From positions 237,164 through 301,163 of the forward strand of contig NZ_LMEI01000001.1 of NCBI RefSeq assembly GCF_001426585.1: 64,000 nt of DNA, written 5' to 3'. Shown here piece by piece: positions 17,377 through 26,179 of the stretch (positions within the stretch are counted from its first letter, which is position 1; each line of letters starts with the position of its first letter). The DNA comes from Streptomyces sp. Root431 (GTDB lineage: Bacteria > Actinomycetota > Actinomycetes > Streptomycetales > Streptomycetaceae). The notes beneath the pieces were generated by a model. It searched no databases. It worked only from the letters and a program-made list of their open reading frames with translations, and was not told the DNA's origin. The position numbers and the translations under genes were made by a program.

Positions 17377-17408
17377 CGGTCCCGACACCCCACAGGAGGA
17401 CGTACGCC

Positions 17409-17735
17409 ATGTCCACCGCATCGGAAACCCCCGTCCTGGACACCCTCGCCGCCATGACGATCGATTCGATCGAGCGCTGCGGCCTGGCTCCGGACATGCT
17501 CATGGTCGCGCGGATCGCGGCCCTCGCCGCCTCGGACGCCCCGCCGATCTCCTACGCGGCCCACATCGAGATGGCCATCGAGACCGGCATGACCGCCGAA
17601 CAGGTGCAGGACGTCCTGGTCGCCATCGCGCCGATCGTGGGCACCGCGCGCGTCATGACGGCGGCCGGCAACATCTCCGCGGCACTCGGCATCGCCATCG
17701 CCGTCGCGGACGCCGAGATCGAGACACAGGGCTGA
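17409..17735 (+). CDS. Carboxymuconolactone decarboxylase (CMD) family protein
   Basis: This 108-residue protein has the helical CMD/AhpD-like fold, with the motif YAAHIEMAIETGMTAEQVQDVLVAIAPIVG. The CxxC peroxidase pair of AhpD is absent, so thiol-dependent peroxide reduction is unlikely and its reaction is unknown. A strong AGGAGGA ribosome binding site precedes the ATG, and the gene lies 32 bp after the DUF7144-like gene, so they are probably co-transcribed. Confidence 0.85.
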   Translation: MSTASETPVLDTLAAMTIDSIERCGLAPDMLMVARIAALAASDAPPISYAAHIEMAIETGMTAEQVQDVLVAIAPIVGTARVMTAAGNISAALGIAIAVADAEIETQG

Positions 17736-17806
17736 GCGAGGCCCCCACCTCCACGGGCTGAGCAAGCCCCCCACCTCCACGGGCTAGCAGGCCCCCCACC
17801 TCCAAC
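17729..17806. repeat. Three tandem 26-bp repeats
   Basis: Units at 17729-17754, 17755-17780 and 17781-17806 share the pattern GGGCTGAGC...CCCCCACCTCCAC with one to a few differences. The first copy includes the end and stop codon of the CMD gene, so later copies carry extra in-register TGA/TAG-like triplets. Confidence 0.85.
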
Positions 17807-17839
17807 GGCCCGCACAGTGGCCGGGCAGAAGGGGTTCAG

Positions 17840-19273
17840 ATGCCGAAGAACGTGACCACGGCGGCGATGCGCGCGGCACGCCACGCCACACCGGAGGAGC
17901 GTGCGGCGCTCGGCAAGGAAGCCCGGGGGCGCTCGCCGCGCTCGGGCCACGCCGAGTACCGGCCGTCCGCCGACAGGCCCGACCCGCTGGCGATCCTGGA
18001 GGCGCAGTCGGCGACACGGGTCCCCGAGCTCGTCCCGATCCGCTACGCCCGCATGACGGAGTCCCCGTTCCGCTTCTACCGCGGCGCCGCCGCCATCATG
18101 GCCTCCGATCTGGCCGCCACCCCCCGCTCGGGACTCACGGCCCAGCTGTGCGGGGACGCCCACTTGCTGAACTTCCGCCTCCTCGCCTCACCGGAGCGGC
18201 AGTTGATGTTCGACATCAACGACTTCGACGAGACGCTTCCGGGCCCCTGGGAGTGGGACGTCAAACGGCTGTCGGCGAGTTTCGTGATCGCCGCCCGGGC
18301 CAACGGCTTCGACGACGCCGAGCGCAGGCGCATCGTCCGGGGAACGGTCCGTTCGTACCGCGAGGCGATGATCCGGCTCGCGAACATGCGCGACATCGAC
18401 GTCTGGTACGCGAAGATCGACGCGGACCGCCTCAAGGCCCTGGCCGCGGACCAGCTCCACAAGCGCGGACGGAAGAACCTGGCCCGCGCCATGGCGAAGG
18501 CCCGTACCCGCGACAGCCTCCAGGCCTTCGACAAGCTCACCGAGACGGTCGACGGCCGGCCCGTGATCGCGGCCGATCCTCCGCTGCTCGTTCCGGCGAG
18601 CGACCTGATGCCCGACGTCGAGCGCACCGCTCTCGAACGCCAGTTCCGCAGTCTGATCGACCGGTACGGCAGCACCCTGCAGTCCGATCGGCGCACGCTC
18701 CTGGCGGAGTACCGCCTGGCGGACGTCGCCCGCAAGGTGGTCGGCGTCGGCAGCGTCGGAACCCGCTGCTGGATCTTCCTGCTCCTCGGCCGGGACGACC
18801 AGGACCCGCTCTTCCTCCAGGCCAAGGAAGCGGACACCTCCGTGCTCGCCGAGCACGTCGGCGCGAGCGCGTACCGCAACCAGGGCGAGCGCGTCGTCTC
18901 CGGCCAGCGGCTGATGCAGGCCGCCAGCGACATCTTCCTCGGCTGGGAGCGCGTGGACGGGTTCGACGGCAAGCGGCGCGACTTCTACGTGCGCCAGCTG
19001 CGCGACTGGAAGGGCATCGCCGTGCCGGAGCAGATGACGCCCAGGGTCATGGAGGCCTTCGGGGAGGTGTGCGGGGTCACCCTGGCGCGTGCGCACGCGC
19101 GGTCCGGCGACCGGATCGCGATCGCCGCGTACCTCGGCGGCGGCACCTCGTTCGACCGGGCCCTCGCGACGTTCGCGGAGGCCTACGCCGACCAGAACGA
19201 GCGCGACCACCAGGCCCTGGTCGACGCCGTACGCGCGGGCCGGCTGCCCGCGGAGGAGCTGCCGGCGGCCTGA
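17840..19273 (+). CDS. DUF2252 family protein
   Basis: The 477-residue protein belongs to the DUF2252 family, distantly kinase- or aminoglycoside-phosphotransferase-like. The conserved segments FRFYRGAAAIMASDL, LCGDAHLLNF and FDINDFDETLPGPWEWDVKR are present; GDAH and the following INDFDE resemble catalytic-loop and metal-binding residues of the protein-kinase-like fold. No biochemical role is firmly established for the family. It stands alone downstream of the 26-bp repeats and is convergent with the ion channel gene. Confidence 0.88.
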   Translation: MPKNVTTAAMRAARHATPEERAALGKEARGRSPRSGHAEYRPSADRPDPLAILEAQSATRVPELVPIRYARMTESPFRFYRGAAAIMASDLAATPRSGLTAQLCGDAHLLNFRLLASPERQLMFDINDFDETLPGPWEWDVKRLSASFVIAARANGFDDAERRRIVRGTVRSYREAMIRLANMRDIDVWYAKIDADRLKALAADQLHKRGRKNLARAMAKARTRDSLQAFDKLTETVDGRPVIAADPPLLVPASDLMPDVERTALERQFRSLIDRYGSTLQSDRRTLLAEYRLADVARKVVGVGSVGTRCWIFLLLGRDDQDPLFLQAKEADTSVLAEHVGASAYRNQGERVVSGQRLMQAASDIFLGWERVDGFDGKRRDFYVRQLRDWKGIAVPEQMTPRVMEAFGEVCGVTLARAHARSGDRIAIAAYLGGGTSFDRALATFAEAYADQNERDHQALVDAVRAGRLPAEELPAA

Positions 19274-19315
19274 GGCGGAGACGGCGGACGAGCGTGTCCC
19301 CCTCGGGATACCCGG

Positions 19316-19900
19316 TCACCGCGCGGGGGGCGGGCCGCCGTCCTCGTCTCCCGGCACCCTGATGCCCCGCAGACGCCGGCCCTCCTGGACCGCGCCCAGC
19401 AGGAAGCGGGCCGCCACGCCGATCAGCAGGAAATTGGCCGTCATCTGTCCCGTGGTCAACAGCCGGGCGACTTCGCTGCGCGGGGCGATGTCGCCGAAGC
19501 CGACCGTGCTGAACACGGTCATCGTGAAGTAGAGGGCGTCGGTCCGGGTCATCGTTTCGGTGAAGCTCCCGGGTGCGCTGCGCTCCAGCAGGTAGTAGGT
19601 GGCGGCGAAGAGCAGGACGAAGAACGGCAGCGCCGTCGCCACCCCCGCGATGGCCCGGAGTCCCGGGCGCGCGGAAGCCATGATCGTGTGCACCTGCCAG
19701 GCGAGGAGCAGCGCCACGAGGACGACGCCAAGGACGAGCACCACCACGGTGCCCGCGGTGAAGGCCGAATCCAACGGCAACAGGTAGTAGGCGGCCAGGA
19801 CGGCCGCCAGCGTCAGGGTCGAACGCACGGCGGTGAGCACGGCCGACCTGCGGACCCCCGGATTCCCTTCCACGTTTCCCCGTTCCCCTCTCGTTCGCAC
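19316..19900 (-). CDS. Two-pore-helix type potassium channel protein
   Basis: The 194-residue membrane protein has two N-terminal hydrophobic segments, then an ion-channel module in which the selectivity filter reads STVGFGD between the last two helices (residues about 118-170). TVGFGD is a variant of the canonical K+-channel TVGYG sequence. No RCK or cyclic-nucleotide domain follows; the cytoplasmic tail is only about 20 residues. It would let K+ pass through the cytoplasmic membrane. Confidence 0.88.
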   Translation of the reverse strand: MRTRGERGNVEGNPGVRRSAVLTAVRSTLTLAAVLAAYYLLPLDSAFTAGTVVVLVLGVVLVALLLAWQVHTIMASARPGLRAIAGVATALPFFVLLFAATYYLLERSAPGSFTETMTRTDALYFTMTVFSTVGFGDIAPRSEVARLLTTGQMTANFLLIGVAARFLLGAVQEGRRLRGIRVPGDEDGGPPPAR

Positions 19901-20103
19901 GGAACGCCATGACGGTGCCGCGCCCCTGTCAGAGGGCGGTCACTGTCCCAGACGGTCCCGGCACGGTGCGGGAGGCGCACCGGGAGGTCGCCCGTCCGGG
20001 GTGCGGCGAGCTCGGCAGCGGCGCACGCTGTAAGGAGATCGTCACGCCGGTCGCGGCGTCCGAAGGGACAGCCGCGGCCGGCACGAGCGGCAGGAGATCG
20101 ACC

Positions 20104-20520
20104 ATGAAGGACTCGATGGTGACCTTGGCAGTGGACTACCCGCTGCTGAACATGTTCTGGACCATGCTGATGATCTTCTGCTGGGTCCTCTGGTTCATGC
20201 TGCTGTTCCGCATCATCGGCGACATCTTCCGCGACGACGAGCTGGGCGGCTGGGGCAAGGCGGGGTGGACCGTGTTCGTCATCCTGCTGCCCTTCCTCGG
20301 CGTGTTCGTCTACCTCATCGCCCGCGGGCGCGGCATGGGCGAACGCGAGCTGAAGCGGGTCCGCCAGAACGAGGAGGAGTTCCGCTCCTACGTGCGCGAG
20401 ACCGCCGGGACCGGCGGCGGTCACGCGGAGGAACTGGCCAGGCTCGCCGAGCTGAAGGACCGCGGCGCGATCACGGAGGACGAGTTCGCGCAGGCCAAGG
20501 CCAAGGTCCTCGCGAGCTGA
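20104..20520 (+). CDS. PLDc_N/SHOCT-domain membrane protein
   Basis: The 138-residue protein has two transmembrane helices separated by RIIGDIFRDDELGGWGKAGW, the PLD-nuclease N-terminal-like module. The C-terminal SHOCT motif is EELARLAELKDRGAITEDEFAQAKAKVL. SHOCT segments are short oligomerisation or anchoring modules of unclear function. A CAGGAGATCG ribosome binding site precedes the ATG. The GAP-family gene starts 21 bp downstream, suggesting an operon. Confidence 0.88.
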   Translation: MKDSMVTLAVDYPLLNMFWTMLMIFCWVLWFMLLFRIIGDIFRDDELGGWGKAGWTVFVILLPFLGVFVYLIARGRGMGERELKRVRQNEEEFRSYVRETAGTGGGHAEELARLAELKDRGAITEDEFAQAKAKVLAS

Positions 20521-20541
20521 CCACGTCCGGGGTGCCCGCCC

Positions 20542-21222
20542 GTGATCCTCGACCTGTTCCTCATCGGCCTGGCCATCGCTCTCTACCCCATCCCGGTCAT
20601 GGCCTTCGTCCTGGTCGTGTCCGCACCCCGCGGGGTGTACAAGGGGCTGGCCTTCATCATCGCGTGGCTCGCCTGCCTCGTGGCCGTGATCGCCATGGTC
20701 CTGCTCTTCACGGGCGGGCAACCGCCCGCGCCCCGCTCCCCGCCGTCGATCGCGGCACTCGCCGCCACGCTGGTCATCGGCCTGAGCCTGATCGCCTACA
20801 GCGAGCACAGGCGCCGCCGAAGCCGCCGCACAGCGGCCGTATCCGCCTCACACGAAAAACGGCCCAAGGGTTCAGGCCGGTCACTGACGTCCCGGATGGA
20901 CCAGGCCACCGGATGGTCCGCGGCCGGACTGGCCGTTCTCCTCCAGCCCTGGGGAATGGTCAGCGCCGCGGCCGCCACCGTCGTGAAGGCCGACCTCTCC
21001 CAGGTCGCGTCCTTCCTGGCGCTCTTCGGCTTCTGCGTCCTGGCCACGGCCGGCCTGCTGGCCATGGAGCTGTACATGGTGTTCGCGCCCGAGAAGGCCC
21101 AGCTCAGCCTGGTGAGGCTGCGGGGGTGGCTGGAACGCCACAAGGACCCGGCGATCGTCCTGATCTGCCTGGTGCTGGGCCTGTGGCTGGTGGGCAGGAG
21201 CCTGTACCAACTGACAGGCTGA
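20542..21222 (+). CDS. GAP/Sap family membrane protein
   Basis: The 226-residue protein has six hydrophobic segments split by a basic loop (residues about 88-115). It matches the GAP family (Pfam Sap, sulfolipid-1-addressing protein), whose mycobacterial members help move glycopeptidolipids or sulfolipids to the cell surface. LALYPIPVMAFVLVVSAPRG and the LLQPWGMVSA segment fit this family. The start is GTG at 20542. It shares a probable operon with the SHOCT protein; its lipid substrate here is unknown. Confidence 0.82.
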   Translation: MILDLFLIGLAIALYPIPVMAFVLVVSAPRGVYKGLAFIIAWLACLVAVIAMVLLFTGGQPPAPRSPPSIAALAATLVIGLSLIAYSEHRRRRSRRTAAVSASHEKRPKGSGRSLTSRMDQATGWSAAGLAVLLQPWGMVSAAAATVVKADLSQVASFLALFGFCVLATAGLLAMELYMVFAPEKAQLSLVRLRGWLERHKDPAIVLICLVLGLWLVGRSLYQLTG

Positions 21223-21248
21223 ACCCCCACTCGGGGACAGCCGGAAGC

Positions 21249-22214
21249 TCAAGGACAACTGGAAACCGGATCGTCGTGGACGAGCGCGCAGATCATCTGC
21301 TCTCCGCGCCGGTCGTCCGGATAGGTCCTGCGCAGTTCGGCCGCGAAGTCGTTCCACTGGCGGGTGGTCTCGGCGGTGGCCCCGGAAACGGCCCGGTCGA
21401 AGTTGTCGCCGGTCCTCGAACGGCGGGACGCGGCGGTGTCCTTGTTCAGGTCGCGGTTGTGCGTGACTCGGCCGGCGCAGTCGGCGTCCTTGACGCCGGT
21501 GGAGTCGATGTCGGAGTAGCAGCCGGTGGCGAGGTCCACGGGTACGAGGGCGCGCGCCTCCCGGGTCCAGTCGGCGTCCTCCATGGTGCTGTAGCGCCGG
21601 ATGTCGAGGAAGGGGGCGGCACCGGTACGGCCCAGCCCGGGCGGGTTGTCCAGGCCGACCGGACCGGGGGCGGCCCGGTCGGACCAGTTCGCGTGCGTGT
21701 GGAAGTCCTGGAGCTGGTGCCAGCCGCGGCCGAGCTGTTCGAGCACGTCGCACTTGGCACGGTCGGGTTTCTCGTTCCACACACAGGCGGAGGAGAGATC
21801 ACTCTGCTCGGCCCGGACCTTGCCCTGGGCGTCGACGAGCCCGTCGGCCGCCAGGACCGCGTTCCGGAAACGGGCGACGGAGGTACGGACACAGGCGAGG
21901 AGCTCGGTGGTGGCCTCGTCCCGGCTGCGGGGATAGTCCTGGGCGTAGCGGGGGGCGAGGTAGTCGGCGTTGTCGCAGTGGAGAGGGCCGACGAGGAAGT
22001 ACCCGCCGTGGTCGTTGGCGTTGATCGCCCCGTCGCGGTCGTCCGCCATCGCGGAGAGCGTGGCCGGCTCCCAGGGCAGGGCCGCCCGCGTGATGCTCTC
22101 GTGGTTGCCCCCGGTGAACGCCTGCGCGGGAGGGCCGGGAGCGGCGGCCAACGCCACCGCGAACACGGCCGCGAGACCCGTACGCGTCAGGCCGGGCGCT
22201 GAACGAAAGGGCAT
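21249..22214 (-). CDS. Secreted CinY-like protein with zinc-phospholipase-like fold
   Basis: The 321-residue protein has a Sec signal peptide (residues 1-32, cleavage near AQA-FTGG). Mature features are GGNHESITRAALPW at the N terminus and GWHQLQDFHTHANWSD near residues 165-180. These histidine/aspartate-rich motifs recall zinc-dependent phospholipase C and P1 nuclease folds, and the arrangement resembles CinY of the cinnamycin cluster. There is no lantibiotic gene here, so it is a stand-alone secreted hydrolase candidate. Four or more cysteines suggest disulfides. Confidence 0.6.
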   Translation of the reverse strand: MPFRSAPGLTRTGLAAVFAVALAAAPGPPAQAFTGGNHESITRAALPWEPATLSAMADDRDGAINANDHGGYFLVGPLHCDNADYLAPRYAQDYPRSRDEATTELLACVRTSVARFRNAVLAADGLVDAQGKVRAEQSDLSSACVWNEKPDRAKCDVLEQLGRGWHQLQDFHTHANWSDRAAPGPVGLDNPPGLGRTGAAPFLDIRRYSTMEDADWTREARALVPVDLATGCYSDIDSTGVKDADCAGRVTHNRDLNKDTAASRRSRTGDNFDRAVSGATAETTRQWNDFAAELRRTYPDDRRGEQMICALVHDDPVSSCP

Positions 22215-22358
22215 ACGCCGCTCCAGCAGTGGAGGTGCTTCCGACGGAGACGAACGCCTGTCAGCAAGCGTAACGAAGAGGGCGTACGTTCGCGCGTAAG
22301 GCCGCCGGCGGCGGTCACACCACCGATGTTCACCGACCCCGTGACCGCCTCCCGCCCG

Positions 22359-24065
22359 CTACGGGCGCCTGACCACGACCACCGCGTTGCTCACCGCGCG
22401 CTCGCGCGGTGCGGTGTCCTCCCACTGGTCCCAGGGCCGGTTGTAGAGGCTGTTCTCCACCATCAGGGTCGTGTCACCGCCGCTGCCGAGCCCGACGGCG
22501 TCGCGCGCCCCCAGCCACTCCATCACCCGGGCGGCCTCGGGAAGCGTCACACCGACGCTGGCCTGAGGGTTCCGGCCGTCGATGGTGACGAGCATGAGGT
22601 GGCCCTCCGCGGAGATCCCGGCGAGGGTGCGCGGGTGGCGGGCGGTGAGCACACCACTGGGGCGGCAGCCCGTGGCCGGGGCGGGCAGGGCGCAGGAGAC
22701 GTGCGCCGTGCCGTTGGCGGCCGGATTGAGCCACACCTGGCCGTCCCGCATCAGCGCGGGCGTGCCGCCCCCGAAGGCGGCGAGAGCCGACGAGGTGACC
22801 GGGGTCCCGGCCATGTCGGTGACGCTGGTGTGCGGGGTGACCCGGTCACCGGTCTTCAGGGTCTTCAGCCACTCGCCGCCCTTGCCGATGCCCTGGAGGA
22901 CCCGGCCGCCCGCCGGTATCGGTCCGGGGGCGTCGCGGAGGAAGAGCACGTCCCAGTTGCCGTTCATGACGACCTCGGTGACGGGCGCGCCGGCCCACTC
23001 CTTGGCGGGTGCGGGGGTGTCGGTGCCGGTGCCCCACTCGGGCCGGAAGACCACGATCTCGTTCGGGTCGTAGCAGGTCCCGTTGCGCCAGGGGTCGAGG
23101 CGCGGCATGTCGCCCTCGGCCGCGGTCTTCCGGAAGTCGTCGCCGACGCCTCCGCAGCCGAGGATCTGGCCGGCGACCCGGTTGATGCCGTCGACGTCCC
23201 GGGTGCTCCCGTCCGGCGCGGTGATCCACGTCCGGGACTTGACCTCGGCGATGCGGTGCCCACCGCCCACGGTGTTCAGGAGCAGCGCGGTACGCCCGTT
23301 GTTGGGGGCCCCGAGCAGCACGTTGTTCTTCATGTAGAGGCCCTGGGGGACGCCCTCGTGGCCCATGAAGTGGGTGTTGTTGACGGAATTGATGTCGAAC
23401 TCGGTGCCGTTGACGGCGGCCAGCGCCCCGGCGGACGCGGAGAGCTGCCGCACGGTCTCGGAACCGGAGACGCTCGCGCCGTGCTCGGCGCGCAGATCGA
23501 CCTGGGCATCCGGCCTGACGGTGACCACCCGAATCTGCCAGGGCCCCCGGCTCTCGGGGTTCGTCTCGGCCGTGTACAACACCCGTGAGTCGGCGAACCC
23601 CTTGCCCTTCAGCTCCGACTGAAGGACCTTGGCCTCCGCCGCACCGGCATACGAGCCGACATGCACGCCGTAGAACGTCTGGGCATACGTGTCCGCCGTG
23701 GCGGGCGAGCTCACGGGCACGATCCGGGCGTCACCGAACCCGGCGGCCCGCAACTCCTGGACACGGGTGGCGGCGGTGCTCTGCGTCGCGCTCAACTCCT
23801 GCCCGTCGGCGTACCGCACCCACACCGTCCAGACGTCCCCGGCGACACCCTGGGTGAACACCCGATAGGTGACACCGGGTGCCAGCTCCTTGAACCCGGC
23901 CTTCGGCGCCGAGTGGTCCCCCAGGGGAAAGACCGCGCCGAGCGCCGGAAAGTCGGGCAGGGGTTCGGCGGTGGCCGTGGTGGCGAACAACGGGGACGCG
24001 GCGACGAGAAGCGCTGCGCCCACGCGCGCGGCTCTCCGGGACGGGGAAGAAGAAGATCGAATCAC
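22359..24065 (-). CDS. Secreted phosphodiester glycosidase family protein with SPOR-like domain
   Basis: The 568-residue protein has a signal peptide (MIRSSSSPSRRAARVG start, ending TATAEP), then two SPOR-like repeats (TYRVFTQGVAGDVWTVWVRY; TFYGVHVGSYAGAAEAKVLQ). A C-terminal NAGPA-type domain shows RHPRTLAGISAEGHLMLVTI, LPEAARVMEWLGARDAVGLG and SGGDTTLMV. NAGPA domains remove GlcNAc from phosphodiesters in eukaryotes; bacterial members are envelope-associated. I prefer the GTG at 24065 because it places the signal peptide at the N terminus; an upstream in-frame start at 24128 would add 21 unlikely residues. Confidence 0.85.
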   Translation of the reverse strand: MIRSSSSPSRRAARVGAALLVAASPLFATTATAEPLPDFPALGAVFPLGDHSAPKAGFKELAPGVTYRVFTQGVAGDVWTVWVRYADGQELSATQSTAATRVQELRAAGFGDARIVPVSSPATADTYAQTFYGVHVGSYAGAAEAKVLQSELKGKGFADSRVLYTAETNPESRGPWQIRVVTVRPDAQVDLRAEHGASVSGSETVRQLSASAGALAAVNGTEFDINSVNNTHFMGHEGVPQGLYMKNNVLLGAPNNGRTALLLNTVGGGHRIAEVKSRTWITAPDGSTRDVDGINRVAGQILGCGGVGDDFRKTAAEGDMPRLDPWRNGTCYDPNEIVVFRPEWGTGTDTPAPAKEWAGAPVTEVVMNGNWDVLFLRDAPGPIPAGGRVLQGIGKGGEWLKTLKTGDRVTPHTSVTDMAGTPVTSSALAAFGGGTPALMRDGQVWLNPAANGTAHVSCALPAPATGCRPSGVLTARHPRTLAGISAEGHLMLVTIDGRNPQASVGVTLPEAARVMEWLGARDAVGLGSGGDTTLMVENSLYNRPWDQWEDTAPRERAVSNAVVVVRRP

Positions 24066-24070
24066 CCCGA

Positions 24071-24330
24071 CTAGACACACGACGGGGACTCGGGGTTGCC
24101 CTCGCCGGCCGAGGAAGTCACCACCCACAGCCCGGCGACCTCGAATGCGCCGGAGTCGATGACCTCCTGCCGGTCGAGCGGGTCGACGACCACCCAGGAT
24201 GCGTATCGGCGGTCCATTCGGGCTCGACCGGGTCCACGAAGGTGAGGCCGGCGAACGCCACCCCTCCCACCGGCCCGACGCACGCGCTTCTCACGAGGCA
24301 ACCGTGCACGGGCTCGTCCCTGAGACCCAC
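24071..24330 (-). pseudogene. Frameshifted remnant of an unknown protein
   Basis: One reverse frame reads GPVGGVAFAGLTFVDPVEPE up to about 24215, and the adjacent frame continues with YASWVVVDPLDRQEVIDSG and then GAFEVAGLWVVTSS to a stop at 24071. The composition is coding-like on both sides of the switch, so a one-base indel near 24205-24225 is the simplest explanation. The family is not recognised. Confidence 0.5.
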
Positions 24331-24332
24331 GC

Positions 24333-25094
24333 CTAGCGACGGTCGGCGGGGTCCTTCTCGTCCTCGGAACGATTCCGGCCGTGGTCCTGTCCGTCGGCTC
24401 TCGCCTCAAGGGGGGTCTTGTCGCGGGCCTTGGACCCGCCTGTGAGCTTCTCGCAGAAGACCGGCACGGCCTCTTTCCCGCCTGCTGCCTCGACCAGGCG
24501 CCGCAGAGCGGTCGCGTCCAAGGCCTCGCCCGCGTGTCCGTTCCTCTGCTCGTACGCGCGGCACAACGCCTCGTGACTCTTCGCGGCGCCGGGCGGCACC
24601 TGCTCCGATTCCGTCGGACCCGGCACGGAGGTCTCCCGTACGGGTGCCGTGGACGCAGCCGGCTCCGAGGGCGACGCGGACGCGATGCCTTCCTCGGGGG
24701 ACGCGGACGCAGTAGCGTCCTGGGGCGACGTCGGCAGGAGCGTGCTGACACCCGGCTCGGGACGGCGTTCGGGCAGATCAGGAAGAGGATTCGGCAGTTT
24801 GCCCGTGGCTACCGCCACGCCGCCCAGCGTCATGCCGGAGACCAGCGCGATCAGCGCCGCCTTCGGCCAGGGTCCGATACGCCGGCCGGTGACCGGCCGC
24901 CAGTCGTCACGGCGACGCGTCCGCGGCGCGCCCGGCCCCGAGTGCAGGCCCGCGTCGCGAGCGGCGCGGAACGCGGCGACCGCCTGGTGCGCCTCGTTCT
25001 CGCTCACGGGCTGGTTCGGACGCAGGGCTGCTCCCAACGTCTCCGCCGCAGCGTCGCTTTCGTGGTCGTCGTCCCGTGCACGGCCCCGCCTCAT
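24333..25094 (-). CDS. Membrane protein encoded with the ECF sigma factor (putative anti-sigma partner)
   Basis: The 253-residue protein has an N-terminal cytoplasmic part of about 75 residues, one transmembrane helix (KAALIALVSGMTLGGVAVAT) and an extracellular Ser/Pro/Glu-rich region. This is the topology of membrane anti-sigma factors. The HxxxCxxC zinc anti-sigma motif is not seen, so the role is inferred from topology and from the 4-bp overlap with the sigma gene. Two cysteines near residues 182 and 213 lie in the extracellular part. Confidence 0.6.
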   Translation of the reverse strand: MRRGRARDDDHESDAAAETLGAALRPNQPVSENEAHQAVAAFRAARDAGLHSGPGAPRTRRRDDWRPVTGRRIGPWPKAALIALVSGMTLGGVAVATGKLPNPLPDLPERRPEPGVSTLLPTSPQDATASASPEEGIASASPSEPAASTAPVRETSVPGPTESEQVPPGAAKSHEALCRAYEQRNGHAGEALDATALRRLVEAAGGKEAVPVFCEKLTGGSKARDKTPLEARADGQDHGRNRSEDEKDPADRR

Positions 25095-25645
25095 TTGTCA
25101 CCTCCCCGTAGCTGGTTCGCCAGTCGTCTCAGTCCGCGATGCGCAGCGGACCGTACCGCACCGGGCCGTTTGCCCAGTACCCGTGCCGCGGTGGGCCCGT
25201 CGAGTCCGACCACCACCCGCAGCAGCACGGCCTCCGCCTGCTCCCGGGGGAGGCCGGCAACCAGCCCTAACACCCGTCCGGTTGCCAGCGTCTCCATGGC
25301 CTCGCCCGCCGTGTCCCGCTGCGCGGGCAGTTCCAGCACGTCCTGGTCGAAGAGGTCGTGGCGCGGACGGGAACGCACGCGGCGGAGATGGTCGAGCGCC
25401 CGGTGACGAGCGATGGTCGCGGTCCAACCGCGGAAGCCCGCACCGTCACCGCGGAACCGCCCGAGGTCCCTTGCTATCTCCAGCCAGGCGTCGGAGGCAA
25501 CGTCCTCGGCGTCCTGCCCGACCATCCCCCGCAAGTACCCCAGCAGCCCCGGGTGCACGATCCGATAAGCCTCTGCGAAGGCCTCCTCGTCGCCGGCTTG
25601 GGCTCGCTCGACAGCACGCCCCAGCACAACGTCGTGAGCCTTCAT
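25091..25645 (-). CDS. ECF-type RNA polymerase sigma factor (TTA-containing)
   Basis: The 184-residue protein has region 2 (GYLRGMVGQDAEDVASDAWLEI, then FRGWTATIARHRALDHLRR) and region 4 (LPREQAEAVLLRVVVGLDGP, then AARVLGKRPGAVRSAAHRGL), the complete ECF layout. One leucine (VLGLVAG) is encoded by TTA at 25268-25270, so translation should depend on the bldA tRNA. The stop overlaps the start of the membrane partner gene. It is likely a developmental or stress sigma factor; its target promoters are unknown. Confidence 0.92.
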   Translation of the reverse strand: MKAHDVVLGRAVERAQAGDEEAFAEAYRIVHPGLLGYLRGMVGQDAEDVASDAWLEIARDLGRFRGDGAGFRGWTATIARHRALDHLRRVRSRPRHDLFDQDVLELPAQRDTAGEAMETLATGRVLGLVAGLPREQAEAVLLRVVVGLDGPTAARVLGKRPGAVRSAAHRGLRRLANQLRGGDK

Positions 25646-25723
25646 CGGTGCCAGTCGATCTTCCTGCGTGATGTCGTCTGGGAACGCGGCAACTGATGGC
25701 GCCGTCGGCCCCTTCCCGGCCCG

Positions 25724-26179
25724 TTACCTTACGCGTCCGCCGGCACACCCCGTGAGCGGGGACGTCCGGACTCGCCCCGGGATCAGGAAGGAGAGTTCGT
25801 GCACGGACTCCGCGGCGCCCAGCTCGAAACGGTTCACGACCTTGCCCAACGGGTTCCAGGCCCGCCCGTCCGTGCTCCGCACGCCGACCGGCTGTTGGAA
25901 GAGCCCGTAGGTCTCCTCGTCGAAGTCGACCCAGCGCGCGCCGTGTCTGCGCACGAACACCTCTCCGGCGTACGCGCCGAGCCCGTGCAGGGCTTGCCTG
26001 ACATCGGAAGGGTCGTCGGTCGTCCGTCTCAGCCCGTCCACCACGCGGTCCACGATGCGCAGACTGGTCACCGAGTAGTCCAGCGGCAAGCGCGCCCTCG
26101 CCGTCGCGCGGGAGACGAAATCGGCGGCATGCCCACTCATCTCGGAAGCTCGCAGCGTCCGACCGAAGCGGTCCATCAT
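25724..26179 (-). CDS. Hypothetical protein near the RHS locus
   Basis: The 151-residue protein of unknown family starts MMDRFGRTLRASEMSGHAAD, with the in-frame ATG at 26179 preceded by GGGGTGGGA at good spacing. It has no signal peptide or transmembrane helix and contains ARWVDFDEETYGLFQQPVGV, a possible small beta domain. It lies 370 bp after the unknown gene at 26548-27129. Its position downstream of an RHS toxin makes an orphan immunity role possible, but nothing in the sequence proves it. Confidence 0.55.
   Translation of the reverse strand: MMDRFGRTLRASEMSGHAADFVSRATARARLPLDYSVTSLRIVDRVVDGLRRTTDDPSDVRQALHGLGAYAGEVFVRRHGARWVDFDEETYGLFQQPVGVRSTDGRAWNPLGKVVNRFELGAAESVHELSFLIPGRVRTSPLTGCAGGRVR

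Noticed and set aside
17729..17806. CRISPR array
   Set aside because: The three 26-bp units are directly adjacent with no spacers, so this is a simple tandem duplication.
21249..22214. Part of a cinnamycin-type lantibiotic cluster
   Set aside because: Only a CinY-like gene is present; no precursor peptide, LanM or transporter genes are nearby.
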